A stretch of 64,000 bases of DNA from Reticulitermes speratus. Lineage: Eukaryota; Arthropoda; Insecta; Blattodea; Rhinotermitidae. The number at the start of each line of letters is the position of its first letter. The first letter of the stretch is position 1. A model generated the notes under the pieces. It had not been told where the DNA came from, did not search any database, and saw nothing but the letters and a program-made list of their open reading frames with translations. Positions 22,059 to 34,574 of this stretch are shown in pieces. The position numbers and the translations under genes are program-made. The stretch spans positions 48,881,630 through 48,945,629 of the forward strand of contig JAJKFL010000003.1 of assembly GCA_021186555.1 (NCBI GenBank), given 5' to 3'.

Positions 22059-22249
22059 ATCTTCGCTCTTTTGGTATGTTACGCAACGTAGATTGGTGGT
22101 TAGTTACCGACGTTTCGGGACAACTTATCAGTCCCATCTTCAAGGGTCGAACAGTCCAAGACCCTTGAAGATGGAACTGATAGGTTGTGGCGAAACGTCT
22201 GTATCTAACTACAAATATACGCTGCGTAACATTCAAGAAGAGTGAAGAT
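22059..22249. mobile_element. Fold-back element with hammerhead-like motifs
   Basis: Arms 22059-22148 and 22160-22249 are mirror images in coordinates with moderate divergence. On the minus strand the left arm has UUGAAGA, stem II GGGAC/GUCCC, GAAACGUCGGU. The right arm has the corresponding, less well-paired copy. The downstream GCGGAAGCCTGAAATCATG recurs near 52270 and, altered, near 58975, so the family extends past the arms. Confidence 0.65.
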
Positions 22250-22319
22250 CGCATTCACACACCGCAGCGGAAGCCTGAAATCATGAACAATGGATAACCT
22301 GGGACATCGTACAATTAAC

Positions 22320-23815
22320 TGAGTACCACAGAAACTGTCTGGAATATAGTCACATTAAAAATAGTGCCACAGTAGCAGCTTGTGTTATAGTGACATTAAC
22401 TGAGTGCCACAGTAGCAACTTGTGATATAGTGACATTAACTGAGTGCCACAGTAGCAACTTGTGATATAGTGACATTAACTGAGTGCCACAATAGCAACT
22501 TGTGGTATAGTGACATTAACTGAGTGCCACAGTAGCAACTTGTGATATAGTGACATTAACTGAGTGCCACAGTAGCAACTTGTGATATAGTGACATTAAC
22601 TGAGTGCCACAGTAGCAACTTGTGATATAGTGACATTAACTGAGTGCCACAGTAGCAACTTGTGATATAGTGACATTAACTGAGTGCCACAATAGCAACT
22701 TGTGATATAGTGACATTAACTGAGTGCCACAGTAGCAGCTTGTGTTATAGTGACATTAACTGAGTGCCACAGTAGCAACTTGTGATATAGTGACATTAAC
22801 TGAGTGCCACAGTAGCAACTTGTGATATAGTGACATTAACTGAGTGCCACAGTAGCAACTTGGGATATAGTGACATTAACTGAGTGCCACAGTAGCAATT
22901 TGTGATATAGTGACATTAACTGAGTGCCACAATAGCAACTTGTGATATAGTGACATTAACTGAGTGCCACAATAGCAACTTGTGATATAGTGACATTAAC
23001 TGAGTGCCACAGTAGCATCTTGTGTTATAGTGACATTAACTGAGTGCCACAGTAGCAACTTGTGATATAGTGACATTAACTGAGTGCCACAGTAGCAACT
23101 TGGGATATAGTGACATTAACTGAGTGCCACAGTAGCAACTTGTGATATAGTGACATTAACTGAGTGCCACAATAGCAACTTGTGATATAGTGACATTAAC
23201 TGAGTGCCACAATAGCAACTTGTGATATAGTGACATTAACTGAGTGCCACAGTAGCAGCTTGTGTTATAGTGACATTAACTGAGTGCCACAGTAGCAACT
23301 TGTGATATAGTGACATTAACTGAGTGCCACAGTAGCAACTTGTGATATAGTGACATTAACTGAGTGCCACAGTAGCAACTTGGGATATAGTGACATTAAC
23401 TGAGTGCCACAGTAGCATCTTGTGATATAGTGACATTAACTGAGTGCCACAGTAGCAACTTCGGGTACAGTGACATTAACTGAGTGCCACAGTAGCATCT
23501 TGTGATATAGCGAAATTAACTGAGTGCCACAGTAGCAACTTGTGATGTAGTGACATTAACTGAGTGCCACAGTAGCAACTTGTGATATAGTGACATTAAC
23601 TGAGTGCCACAGTAGCAACTTGTGATATAGTGACATTAACTGAGTGCCACAGTAGCAACTTGTGATATAGTGACATTAACTGAGTGCCACAGTAGCATCT
23701 TGTGATATAGTGACATTAACTGAGTGCCACAGTAGCAACTTGTGATATAGTGACATTAACTGAGTGCCACAGTAGCAACTTCGGGTACAGTGATATTAAT
23801 TGGGCGTCACAGCGA
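22320..23815. repeat. Satellite array, 40-bp unit, about 37 copies
   Basis: The unit is TGAGTGCCACAGTAGCAACT followed by TGTGATATAGTGACATTAAC. After the first unit the 40-bp register is kept without indels up to the last, diverged unit. Variant units (AGCAGCT with TGTTATAG; AATAGC; TGGGATATAG; TCGGGTACAG) recur in order, giving a weak higher-order period of six to seven units. Edge units are the most diverged, as expected if the centre is homogenised. There are no spacers and 40 is not a multiple of three, so it is neither a CRISPR nor a coding repeat. Confidence 0.95.
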
Positions 23816-23840
23816 CATCTGTAAATCAATAATACATAAC

Positions 23841-25604
23841 AAACGAGTGAAGAATACCAACGTATTAAGTTCAACAGAAAAAAATCACACAAAACATGTA
23901 ATTTAATTAGCTGAACAAATGTTAACTGTGAAAACATAGGGTGATATTTCTAATATTTGAGTGGTTTTTCACTCTTAACAGTTTTGCAAGTATGATTTTA
24001 TGGCTAGGTTTCAAAACATCCGGGTCAATATGTATCAAAACACACATTGACCAAAATTATGAGAGATAACGTAACTACAACGCAAGCCTTCTGTTATTGT
24101 GTGTAACTAGGCAATAATTTCCCACACAGCGACACAACGTAACAATCCGCAATACTTGAATCTTCCGCAACACCGTTGTAAAAACTTCAAATTTCACATT
24201 ATGTAATGCCGTTAATAAAGAAACATACACAAGGCATCGAAACGCGTCTATCAATAACCGAAAGTACAGGCTCCTATTTTTAACATTAATAAAATTATTC
24301 AAACCAGATTTTATCCATTGTTTTTGTCCTATAGATTTATGGATCATTGTGTAAGGCAGTGTGTGACGTGGAGAAGAAAGATAGGAAGGTCGGCAATGAG
24401 ATAGCTGGAATTTGTAGAAAATGAATTATGCGAGCTTAAAGTCAAGAGATGGCCGCAAAAGAAAAATGATAGAGAAAAATGGACACCTGTCGTAAAGGAG
24501 GTCAAGGATAGTAGAACTAAGTAGTGTGCAAGCAATATTAATCTCATGTTTCATATGTCATTCAGCTGATCCAGATATTTCAATCTATTTACGGAAAGAA
24601 AATACACTGCGATTTAAATAATTTACTGCTTTGAAGTACCGTCTCTTGAATACAGCTCTCAAAATTCAATATCCGTTTCTAGGAAAATGGTTCTGTAAAG
24701 TTCAAAGGTGAGAGGAAATCAATGCCATGACTGTCACTGAATAACTTTTTTAAAAAGTAATTCTCTGGTTCTTGAAACTAGTTATGTTATGGGCAATATT
24801 TAATTAAATAAAATGAAATAATTTCTGACAGTTCTCTATGTTATCAACAGAGTAATTCTGTTTTAATAGAAAGTGCCTGTCTGAAATAATTATATTTGCA
24901 TATAGATTAAAATAATATCAATATCAATGCAGTATACAAAAATTCGTTTGAGGAATTGTCCGTTTTTCATTTCTTCTTTTAAAGATGTAATGGCTGAAAT
25001 ATTTCTTTCAGTTTGACATATGGACCTTGTTCTTCGGAATCTATGAACACCGTATCGTGAATCTTAGAAAATGGCTCCTCTTTTCTAAGACTTTTCGGTT
25101 TATGCAATGCAGTTTTTCTGAAGGAATTCATTGTTGAAAAAAGGGATGACGGTAAGAGAACATAAATGACTAAATTGGAATCTAAATAAAACACGTATAC
25201 TTGTTAAGAATTTTGAAAGGTTCCTCTGAGTATAAAGGCCAGGGTTTAAAGCTGACAACACATATGCATCTGGTACCGAGGAGAAGTGTGTTGGAGCTAC
25301 ATTGCTACGTGCCTCTTCCTAACGTAAAGATTAGAGAAGCACAGGATAAGCTTTAAGGCTTATGTGAAGGCCGCACCATTCACACAAGTGTCTTGAACAT
25401 AATTAGCAGGCTCAGTATCCTCTACAACGTTTACATTATTCTGTTCAGCCTTCTCTACAAAATAAAAAAGCCATATACGGGGATCATATCTGTTTGTCCG
25501 TCCACCGGGCTATCTGACATTACAGAGGTCTTTAAAATTTGATATGGAAAATTTCGAATGAAAATTGTCGGGCGTTCCCGAGTTTCAGTCCTGTTGACAC
25601 GTAA
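23841..25604. other. No recognised feature
   Basis: AT-rich sequence. Minus-strand frames of 67-90 codons at 24075-24547 and 24979-25194 carry no motif I recognise. Confidence 0.35.
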
Positions 25605-25921
25605 TTAACACTTTCACTGCCAAATTCGACCGTGGTCGATTTAAGTATTTACGTTCTAATTTGCCAGAGTCGACTTCAGTCGATCTAAAATTTACTCTGC
25701 TCTTTTGCCTTAAATAGGCCACGCAAACAATAATTTCTTTCAGGAAACGTATTTTACATCTTTATTAAAACCTAGCTGACAACTAGAAAAAAATATATGT
25801 ATTTTTATATATAATTATATTTTATAATTTATAAGACGACGCAGTAGTTGTTTAACATTCAATAAATCCCTGGCAATTTAACACCCTCGGGGATTTAAAT
25901 ACCCGGCCGTGAAAGTGTTAA
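25605..25921. mobile_element. piggyBac-like MITE
   Basis: Terminal inverted repeats TTAACACTTTCACTGCC and TTAACACTTTCACGGCC (one mismatch, including the TTAA) bound a 309-bp interior with no coding potential. TTAA at both ends is the target-site duplication typical of piggyBac, and CAC after it fits that superfamily's ends. Confidence 0.8.
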
Positions 25922-26113
25922 GAAAAATGTTCTTAACCCCATAAATGTTATTGATCGTGTGTATATCGAAGTATAAATTTAACTATTATTTGCTGATATA
26001 TAAATTGGTGCTTATACGAGATTAAACGTTATGTACTTGAGAGAGTGGTTTAATTTTCCACAAAGAAAGGTTCTATTTAATTTTAAATGCGTGTATTACA
26101 ATCGATATGTATG

Positions 26114-26278
26114 CAGGATTGAAAGAAGTGCGGGTACCAGGTCGCCCTGGCGACTAAATTTTGTACGGTGGCGCCTAATATTTATGGGGCCTCAGTGTGG
26201 AAGTTGCTTCAAGACACCCTTCTGGCGCCTAGAATTTTGAGGTGAATCCTGGATTTTGCAAACATTTATGCACCCCTG
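26114..26278 (+). mobile_element. hAT-like MITE, copy 1
   Basis: A 165-bp copy starting CAGGATTG and ending TTTATGCACCCCTG, with body words GGTCGCCCTGGCGACTAAAT and CGCCTAGAATTTTGAGGTG shared with the copies at 44832 and 49052. The flanking 8-mers TATGTATG and AATATATG agree at six positions, a diverged TSD. Confidence 0.65.
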
Positions 26279-26289
26279 AATATATGTGA

Positions 26290-29200
26290 TATTTCTAACA
26301 TATCAATTTTCTAATAAAGCAAAGAACTCTTCTTTCTTTGATAGATGGATGGTAGTTCTATGGTTCTAGTGTGTTTTCTCACATTTTACCTTCCTGCGTG
26401 CCTACTGCCATATCCGTAATGAAGCATGCATTCCTTTCTAATATTCCATATCCCTTTACTTTACGATATATGTGTAAAATGTCACTTCTTGCTTCTTTTG
26501 CTGTTTGCAGCTCTTCCCTTCTCACAGGCGTTTCCACTTCCGGCTCCTTAGACGTGAGGTCATTAAAGAACGCGCTGAAATGGAAGCACTTAGCTTTCAA
26601 AAATGGGACAGGTTTGAATACATTTCTATCGTTCCCCCCCCCCCCCCCAAAAAAATACGGACAGACAAGGAGACTTTCTCTCTCTTTCATTTAATTTTAC
26701 GGAGGAAGTCACTTTGTATCACACCTCTCAATCTCTCGTTTCAGGAATTCTAAACTTCTAGCGTTGTTATAACGCTATGTACAATGAAGTATATGTGCAT
26801 TTTAAACGTCTATTTTCACGCAGTTTAAGGTTAAATTTATTCCACCTTCATTTCTAAAATCATATTTTGTTCTTTATTTAGATCAACGGTGTCCCCTCCC
26901 CCTTTTGGCAAGGGATCAAAATCAATATTTTGGATTAATTTGCGGGCTGCGAGTGTCAAAATCACAAGTAGTGGTACACTATACCTTTTAATTTATTATG
27001 TAATTTTTATAGAACACAAAATTTGACAAATTTAGTTGCGTGCCGCATAAGACAACGTAGAGGGTGGTATGTGGGCCGCGGGCTGTGTACCCCTGAATTT
27101 AGATATTTTTATATCTCGTCTGCAGAGACAAAAGGAAAGTTATCCTCAAGCATAGACGTGTCACGGAGTTGAGGCATTTTATTTTGGCACTGAATGAAGG
27201 TGAGTGGTCGCAATCACAGAACAGCCGCCTTACCCCCAGAGAAATTCACACGGAACCCTTTAGATAGGAACCTGGGCGGGTCCCAATGTTCGTCTTGACA
27301 CACGTGGTGAAAATAAATGTCTTCTCCCTGCCGGTAAAAGGACTCGGATCGTCCAGCTTGTAGCCAGTCAAAAAATATACTGCGTGAGGTAACCCGGCTC
27401 TCCTAGTCAGGCAAGATTCGAAATTCGAACGTCCCGATTACAGGTCAGGACCATGACGGCCTGAGACCACTTTCTGGGTGGGACGATTGTCGAATATGAG
27501 ATATACAGAGAACGACGCATTAGTGATAAACCCTCAGTTGCGACGTTTATTGAAGTACCTTTTAGAGCTCGTACGAACTTCATCTACTCTGTACAAATAA
27601 CGGTATATATTGTACATTATACTTCCCAAATACGGAATATCTGCAGCGTGATGTAGATTAAAGCAAACAGTAGGACAATGGTGAAGGGACACTTGACAGT
27701 CTGCTCACACAGCGTTTTTTACCCCTCTGATTTATTCGTGTCTCCTTGCAGCTTTATTCAAGTGATGATCTTAGACAAGAACGCAGCCCACAGGTTGGGA
27801 TTATTGACAGAAAGACATATTTCAGTGACATACCTGTGCATTGCGAAAATAGAGACCATGTTCCTACCAGAATTGAAAGTCTGCTTTTGGATTTTATAGA
27901 TTTGTAAGTGTATATAACTATTATTATTATTATTATTATATAATATATGTACTTTTGAAAAGCTTGTTTTTAAGTACAGTTTCTATATACGTTAAAGGTG
28001 ACTGAAATAGCCTCAAAATTTCGCATCGTCTCCATGTTTGTAATTGTTGACTTAGAAACGACATTTTATAACAATACGAATATGTAGTTACATTTGTAAT
28101 TTATCGCTACACCAAATTCTGCTTGTCTGTTTCCAGTGATTCATTCCTTACTGTCATAAAACCTAGAAACTACTTCCAATGATCTGGAACCTGTAGCAGG
28201 TTATGGATACCTGTCCCAGTTACAAAGGCGGGGGGGGGAGGGGTTCCAGCGATCAACAACAAAAGCCAGTACCCTGATCCTTACTATTCAACTGGTCATA
28301 TCATTGAACGCCACAGAAGGGGAAAAAGTGTGTTAATACTTTTCACAGAATAAGTTTAATTCATTCTCTAAGAGAACATGAAAAAACTACTTTCAAAGTA
28401 GATGCCTAATACGTAATGACAGACACAATTAACCAGCCAAACGGCGGCTGACAAACATGACCTAACCAATCGTAATTGTGTTCGTCACATATAAAATTAA
28501 ACGGCTAATGGACCAGTTTCTGCAGTTCGCTATTTCCTGCACCATAGCCCCAATGAATGCGTGCCATTTTCAATCACCTGCCAGCCTGTCTTTTCTCCCA
28601 CCCTCTCCATTTCCTTCATTATATTTTCTCCGTTTCTTGCCTTCTTATAGTTCCCTTGCTGTCACCGCCTAATCCTTTCCCTCTGTATTCTCTTCCTTGT
28701 CATCACGTCTCCATTGCAATTTTCTGCCTTTGTTCTTTACCATTTCTTATGTCATAGTTCTACGTTTCTCTTCGAAAAATGTTTTGCTACTTCTTCACTC
28801 TCCATATTTGTTTCTCACAGCTATTTCTATGTACCCAAAACCTGTCTTTATAAATCAATGTTTCTTTCTCTCGCTGTGTCTATAAAATCAGAACTCTCAG
28901 TCTGAAGAAAAACAAGATTAGGGGAATATACAACAGTATGTTTGCGTTTAATCTAACTTGTCTTGTACGTCAATGAAAACACAAGAAGGTTTCAAATCAT
29001 TCCACGTTATCTTTACTAACACACTATGTTTCCTGTGACACATAACACGTCTAGTTACGTCACAGACCTGAGCCTTTCTCGCCTTGATAGACCTGACACC
29101 CTGTTTCAAACCGTAGTGTCGTGACACCTGTCCATAATGGAAATGCAAGGGATCGAATTTTTTTCCCGCTGCAGACAGGTTCCTTTTCATACAAGTACAT

Positions 29201-30398
29201 CAAGTTTGGATCCTAGGGTTTGTAAAGTTTTCTGCTAATGACAGGTTTCCTTTATGGCCAGGTTCCGTTTAAAGAAGGTTGCACTGTATTGTGAGACTCT
29301 TTTTTAAAAAAATAAAATGCAGCACTCATGTGTAAGAACTAAATTACTGTATTTGCATGTCACTTCTGTCAGTTTTATTATTTTCAGCGCCGAAATTAAT
29401 CCCATTGAATACAGTGTTACTGGAGAAGTTAATAGCCCCTCGGCTAGCCAATGAATTGGAAGTATGAAATTTGAGGTTTTCACGGAAAATTTAGACTTTG
29501 GATTTCTCGGTTAGGACAAAGTGTAGTCTGGTAGATTGATACTGACTTTTCAGGAGTCACTGCTGTTTCCGTACCAACATATTGTTCAGTAAATAAGCCT
29601 GTTTTTGCAAATTAAAAATTATAAATTTGGAAAAAATTCGAAACTTTAAGGTCCTTTCCGACAAATTTAACTTGTACAGATTCTGGACTTAAGTAGTAAG
29701 TGTTATCTAAAATGAAATAAAATAAAACAACAATAAGAATACATAATTTTCAGCCGTACAAGAAATGTATGAAGCGTCAAAGCAGGGTTTTTTAATTATG
29801 ATCAAAATTCCTTCTTAATTGTTTAGTTTTAAAGCTAGGGAACTAAAACGAGAATTATAGCCTACTTTAAACTACACACTTTCTTTCTTCTGTATAACAG
29901 ATAAAATTAATTTTGTTGAGGGCAAAAATGTGCGTGGCCAGAAAGAGACAAACCGTGGAAGGAAAAATAAAATATTTATCAACACATTGTGTTCCTGTAC
30001 TAAAGTTATTTCTATTGTCCACAAAGTAAATAGTCCGTCAGTTTCAGAAACTTTCATACTTGGAATCCGTATATTGCACGGTTTTTGTGGAATAATTTTA
30101 AGCATTCCGCAAGTCTGTCAAAAGCGTTGCCTTTTGTAGGATTTTAGCATTATGCTTTTCATTTAAAATAGATCGAACACTGCCTGCATACTTTTGGTAA
30201 AACAGCGTGCAAATATCTGACATCCTCTGTCCGTATCCCCGACACCACTACAAATTCCTGCAACATAACCAATATGCGTTACACATTTTTATATTAATTT
30301 TGAGTGAGAAAAATGCAATTTCAAACTTTATGTTGGGGATTAAATTGTTATGATGTTAAATATGCATCAGACCGAGCATTTTATTGTGTTCTAACTAA
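26290..30398. other. Long stretch without recognised genes; low-complexity tracts
   Basis: I see a C-run followed by A-run at about 26633-26655, a (TTA)n at about 27918-27945, a G-run at about 28230 and CT-rich sequence at 28590-28760. Frames of 60-107 codons occur on both strands (for example 26371-26694 on plus overlapping 26379-26690 on minus) but none has a motif I recognise. Confidence 0.35.
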
Positions 30399-30700
30399 CT
30401 GCATGGAGCAGAGCAATTCTTGCAACAGCTATCAATTCCTCCACAGCTCAAGAAATTTGCCGCACTTTAAGGAAACCTATGTTTCATTGCCGTGCTCACA
30501 AGGGCCCCAATCTGAGCGAGAATAATCCGGTCCATATCCTCTTATCATATTTTAAGACCCATCCTAAAATTATCCTCCCATCTACACTTTGTCTTCCAAG
30601 CGGTCTCTTCCCTTCAGGTTTACCCACCAAAACCCTTTACGCACTTTCCTTCTCTTCTGTTTGTGCCACATGCATGCGACTCTAACAGGAATAACTAACA
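30399..30700 (-). pseudogene. LINE-2 type 3' fragment
   Basis: Starts at CATGGAGCAGAGCAATTC (the reversed 3' end) and runs back into the segment that encodes the C-terminal LVGKPEGKR-like and GRPR-like words in other copies. The frame is broken. It is followed at once by a second fragment of the same kind. Confidence 0.65.
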
Positions 30701-30714
30701 CTATACGCAGACTG

Positions 30715-31165
30715 GTTCTTGAGAAACTGATAGTTCCTCAGCTAGTCAAGAAACTCTCAGCATTTTACGGATCCCGAAGACTTATTACCGTGCTCAAAGC
30801 AGCCCGCCACTTCTCCACACAGTCTCGTTCTCTCTTTGTAAGATCCGTCTTAATATTATCCTCACGAGTATGTCTATGTCTTCCAAATGGTTTCTTTCCT
30901 TTAGAATTCCCCCTTCAATTCCCTGTACGCATTACCTTCTGTCTCATGTGAGCCACAAGTCTCGCCCATCTCTCTTTCTAATTTGTTAATCCTAGTGTTA
31001 TTTGGCGAGAAGTACAAATCATGAAGATTCTCCATCACGCAATTTTCTCCAGCCTCCTCTTACTTCTTCCCACTTATAACAAAATACTCCCCTCCGCACC
31101 CTATTCTCGAAAGCCCTCAGCGTATGTTACGCCCTCAACGCGAAAGACGTAATTTCACGCCAACA
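30715..31165 (-). pseudogene. LINE-2 type 3' fragment, second copy in tandem
   Basis: The block repeats the order seen in 30399-30700 (3' UTR words CCTCAGCTAGTCAAGAAA, then the C-terminal coding region) and reaches further upstream. Two independent insertions or an internal duplication could explain it. Confidence 0.6.
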
Positions 31166-31815
31166 TAAAACGGCCAGAATTACAGTGTTGTGTTCTGTTA
31201 TAGGTTACTGTTCCACCATTTCAGGCTAAGTTTCAGATATAGAACTCGGTATCTAGGCACTTTGTGTTCAATTAAGTTACTGGGAAATATTCGTGGCCAT
31301 AGCAAAGCTGAACTGAAAAGCGCTGCTTCAATCTCTCATTTTTCTCTAAAAAAAATTAAGTTGCTCCCTTTTTTAAGCATCACATCATAAGGAATGTGGA
31401 AAAGTGAAGACAAAATTCTCACATCAGTAACCTCGGCATTTGATATAGTTCAGTGGCCAGTTACTTTCTGCAATCGCCTTATCCGCATTATCCATTAGAA
31501 CAGGGAGTACTGTGGTCCCCAGAGCCGGTATTCGCTGTAATACACAATTACATCTCTCCTTTCTTCTCCAGTTCTTTCTTTCTGGTCTTGTTGCTAGGCA
31601 ACCGTATACAGCAATGGCACTCTTCAGATGCCACGTGAGAACTGGGGCCACACATCTGCTGCTGTCATATGTGATGCAGTTACATTTGAAAGTGCGGCAG
31701 AAACTACAAAGTTTATAGCGTAATAAATTTTATATTATTATTATTTAATGAAGCAATATTACAGAGTAAAGCTGTCTTGCTCTAAGAATACAATTGGCAG
31801 TAAAGTTCTGTTCCT
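31166..31815. other. No recognised feature
   Basis: Nothing recognised; frames overlap on both strands around 31430-31720 without motifs. Confidence 0.3.
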
Positions 31816-31819
31816 ACAA

Positions 31820-31960
31820 GATAATAATTAAATCACGCAATACTCAGCCCAACAAAATACACACTATATCTTTAGATATTGTATATTAAAACATATGTAA
31901 ATTAATCCAAATATTTCGATCCCTCATTGGATCATCATCGTTGATTCGTATAAAAGTAAG
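31820..31960 (-). mobile_element. Decayed hammerhead-element terminus
   Basis: CCCAACAAAATACACAC matches the shared end motif, and 31905-31945 on the minus strand still shows GAUGAUGAUCC, a stem II remnant and GAUCGAAAUAU. The CUGA part of the core is lost. Confidence 0.5.
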
Positions 31961-31964
31961 ATTG

Positions 31965-33434
31965 CACAAAACAGGACTAGCAAAGTTTATACATATTAAA
32001 TAGATATAAAATGTTTAAAAAATGATCAGTTAAACTGTAGGCGATTTCGTATTGGATCCCGGGTCTATGTACTGGACAATTGCCTGCTGATGTGCGGATG
32101 GATGAGGCAGCAAAAAAAAGGGAAAAAGAATAATTATTTATTTTAAGAAAAGAGGAACGTAACTATTGCACGTAAAAGTAATTGAATTTTAGATTAAGGA
32201 TCAGAACTTTCATAATCTTTCTGTTCTTCTTGCAACACGAAGTCAAGGAAGATTATCCGAGTACATAGATCGGATTAGATTAAATGCGTGTAAGTTACGC
32301 GAACCTTGAACCGCGACCATCTGCCATTTATTATGTACAACATCCATAATACGTAAATGTGGGCAAGTCCGTGTTTGATCCTGATGTACTTTAGCTTAGT
32401 GAAAGCTACTTTATAGGGATGCGTTATTTCGGAGGATAACATAATTTCTCCAGTAGCAAAACGTAATGAAGGCTTTTACTGACTAAAGTAACACATTCTG
32501 GTAAAATTTCTGTCACATTCTTCTCCCGTAAAAATGACTACAGGACACCGCCTGCTTCCAGTAAATAATTGTATTACATAATATAAACGACAGCCCGCAA
32601 ATGGAACAAGATTTTGTGAAGCAAATTATTATTACAAAGTTCATTTAGAGTGCAGCACAGAAGCAGAAGGCGGGCCGTGTAGTGAGGGTCTTTGCTTTGA
32701 AGGGATGAGAGGGTGAGAGGCTGATACTGAATCGAATGTTCTGCGCACACTGTTGTTATGCTATTCGGGGCGAGTTATATATTTCGACATAGAAACTTAT
32801 GTGAATATATTTATGGAACCGTGACACAGGATTCAGCATAGGATTTTTGTTAATTTCTTTACGTGATTAGTATTTTCTTTCTTCTTTTTCTTTCTTTCTA
32901 TTTATTTATTTGCTTATCATCTATATATTTCTGTTAATATTAATTTATGTTTATATTTACTTTATTTATTTATTTTATATGTACTCATGTATTTATTTAT
33001 TTGTTTCTTCGTATCTTGCTGCATTTCTATTGTGAATTCCTTCTCGGTGCCATATTTTTTGCCACCTCTTTCAGTTTAAACCTTTCTGTAGCAGTCTCCC
33101 TCTATATGAAGGCTTTCTTCCACTTCATTTACTTCGTGTACTGTTCACATGAGAGCTCAGGGGTGCCAGATGCTTCACTTTTTCATTGTCGCCAGCAGAC
33201 ACGTACGCACTACCCCGGACCACATTTCGTAGGTGTACAATGAAAGAAATAAGATTTCGGTCTCTGATCAGGTTGGACGAAGGACACGCTTCGAAGGTGG
33301 AGCATCTGGGCTTTGGGCAGTATCAAGGAAATGCTTCTCAAATGAAGATCCGCACAGTCATCACGGAGGTGTCTTCTGTCTTGTTTTTATGCCATACAAA
33401 TCCCTTTTTCGTGTGGGATATGCTTGCTTTCTTG
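31965..33434. other. No gene; low-complexity TATT-rich tract
   Basis: 32870-33010 is T-rich with TTTCTTTC and TTTATTTA units. Frames of 87-99 codons at 32947-33532 partly arise from this and show no motif I recognise. Confidence 0.35.
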
Positions 33435-33786
33435 TCAGTGTCGGAGTAGGCCCTATTCATTCATTCTGTAGTCTGTCTTACGACAGGTCCATAGCCTCTT
33501 CCAAAGCGAGTTCTCCACAGGGTGCGATCTAGTGCTTCCTCTTTCAATTTTCAGAATCTTTTCTTTTCCTTAAGGTCATCCAGTAGCTTCTTACGTCTTC
33601 CCTCGTCGTCTCGTCATTTCTATCCTTCCTTCTAACTTTCCTTCAATCACGTGTTTCAGAAGGCAGTTTCTACGTAAGATGTGACCAATCCAGTTAGACT
33701 TTCTTCTTTTTATTGTATGTACGATATTCCTGTCCTCCTTGACACTGTGTAATACTTCTTCATTTCTCACACGATCGGCCCTATTA
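33435..33786 (-). pseudogene. LINE (RTE-like) fragment: C-terminal end of the RT ORF
   Basis: The minus-strand translation from about 33786 includes DRVRNEEVLHSVKEDRNIV, IKRRKSNWIGHILRRNCL and HVIEGKLEGRIE, the conserved C-terminal tail of a widespread arthropod endonuclease-reverse transcriptase. The frame breaks after RRRGKT, where the copy at 61679 continues through RRRNQLLDDLKEKRGYW. RT catalytic motifs are absent, so it is 5'-truncated. Confidence 0.8.
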
Positions 33787-33789
33787 GAG

Positions 33790-34230
33790 AGTGGAAATTT
33801 TAAAACTATAATATCATCCAATTTATGAAATTAATGTAGGCTCATGTCGTTAAAATGGTTCCCACTCAAATTGGCTAAATTAATCACGGTATATACTGAT
33901 GCTGGTGGTGAGTGTGGTTGTGGTGATGTTTACGAAGTCCAGGATTATACCAGCGCCATCCAGTGTTAAACGACACAATATACGTACGTACAACGTAATA
34001 TTGTAGGTCTTTCAATTCCTTGCTTTGATTTCCCTGTTGTCTATGTTGTCATATTATGGTTAGATCTTTAACTCTTTCTTCGGCCTCTCTGGCCGTTCTG
34101 CACTTCTTGTGCCTGTCTCGTAACGGCGAGTTATTAACGTAAAGGTCTATTATTTTTTCAGATTTTAAACAAAAGGGAATCTAGTAAATAGCACAATAAA
34201 AATCCCTTTAAACGCAGCCTTTTCTGTTTA
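33790..34230. other. No recognised feature
   Basis: Nothing recognised. Confidence 0.3.
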
Positions 34231-34231
34231 T

Positions 34232-34572
34232 TGACTTACACTATCAAACTGTATATAATAACTTATATATAATGGACTACATGTTTCGGCTTATGCGAGC
34301 CATCCTCACGTCATCACTTTACACCCTAATCCTTCATTTAACTATCACAAAGGTAACTTCTCACCAATTGGCCTATATTCAGAATTTTAACGAAAATAAT
34401 GCAATTACTATGTAATGTGACTTTATTGTGATAGTGGATCAATAACACCAAACAGCTAATTGAAAGAATATTGCGTTAAGCGATGACGTAAGGATGGCTT
34501 GCGTGAAACGAATCATGTAGTTGATTGTGTATGTCACTATACACAGTGTGGTATAGTGAGTCATTGATGGAA
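34232..34572. mobile_element. Inverted-repeat element with decayed hammerhead-like motifs
   Basis: Outer arms match in reverse complement (ATTGACTTACACTATCAAAC at about 34230 against a diverged complement ending near 34570). At 34274-34315 the minus strand reads GUGAGGA, stem II GGCU/AGCC, GAAACAUGUAGUCC. At 34482-34525 the plus strand has the counterpart with GUAAGGA. The first core base is G instead of C in both. Confidence 0.55.
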
Positions 34573-34574
34573 AA

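Noticed and set aside
22320-23815. CRISPR array
   Set aside because: Units are contiguous with no unique spacers, and the context is eukaryotic.
24230-24250. A further hammerhead at ATCGAAACGCG
   Set aside because: Only the GAAAC box is present; there is no CUGANGA and no stem II.
26371-26694. Overlapping 103- and 107-codon frames on both strands
   Set aside because: They run through a poly(C)/poly(A) tract and show no recognisable domain.
32870-33010. Membrane-protein gene from a T-rich frame
   Set aside because: The hydrophobic translation comes from TTTATTTA-type low complexity.
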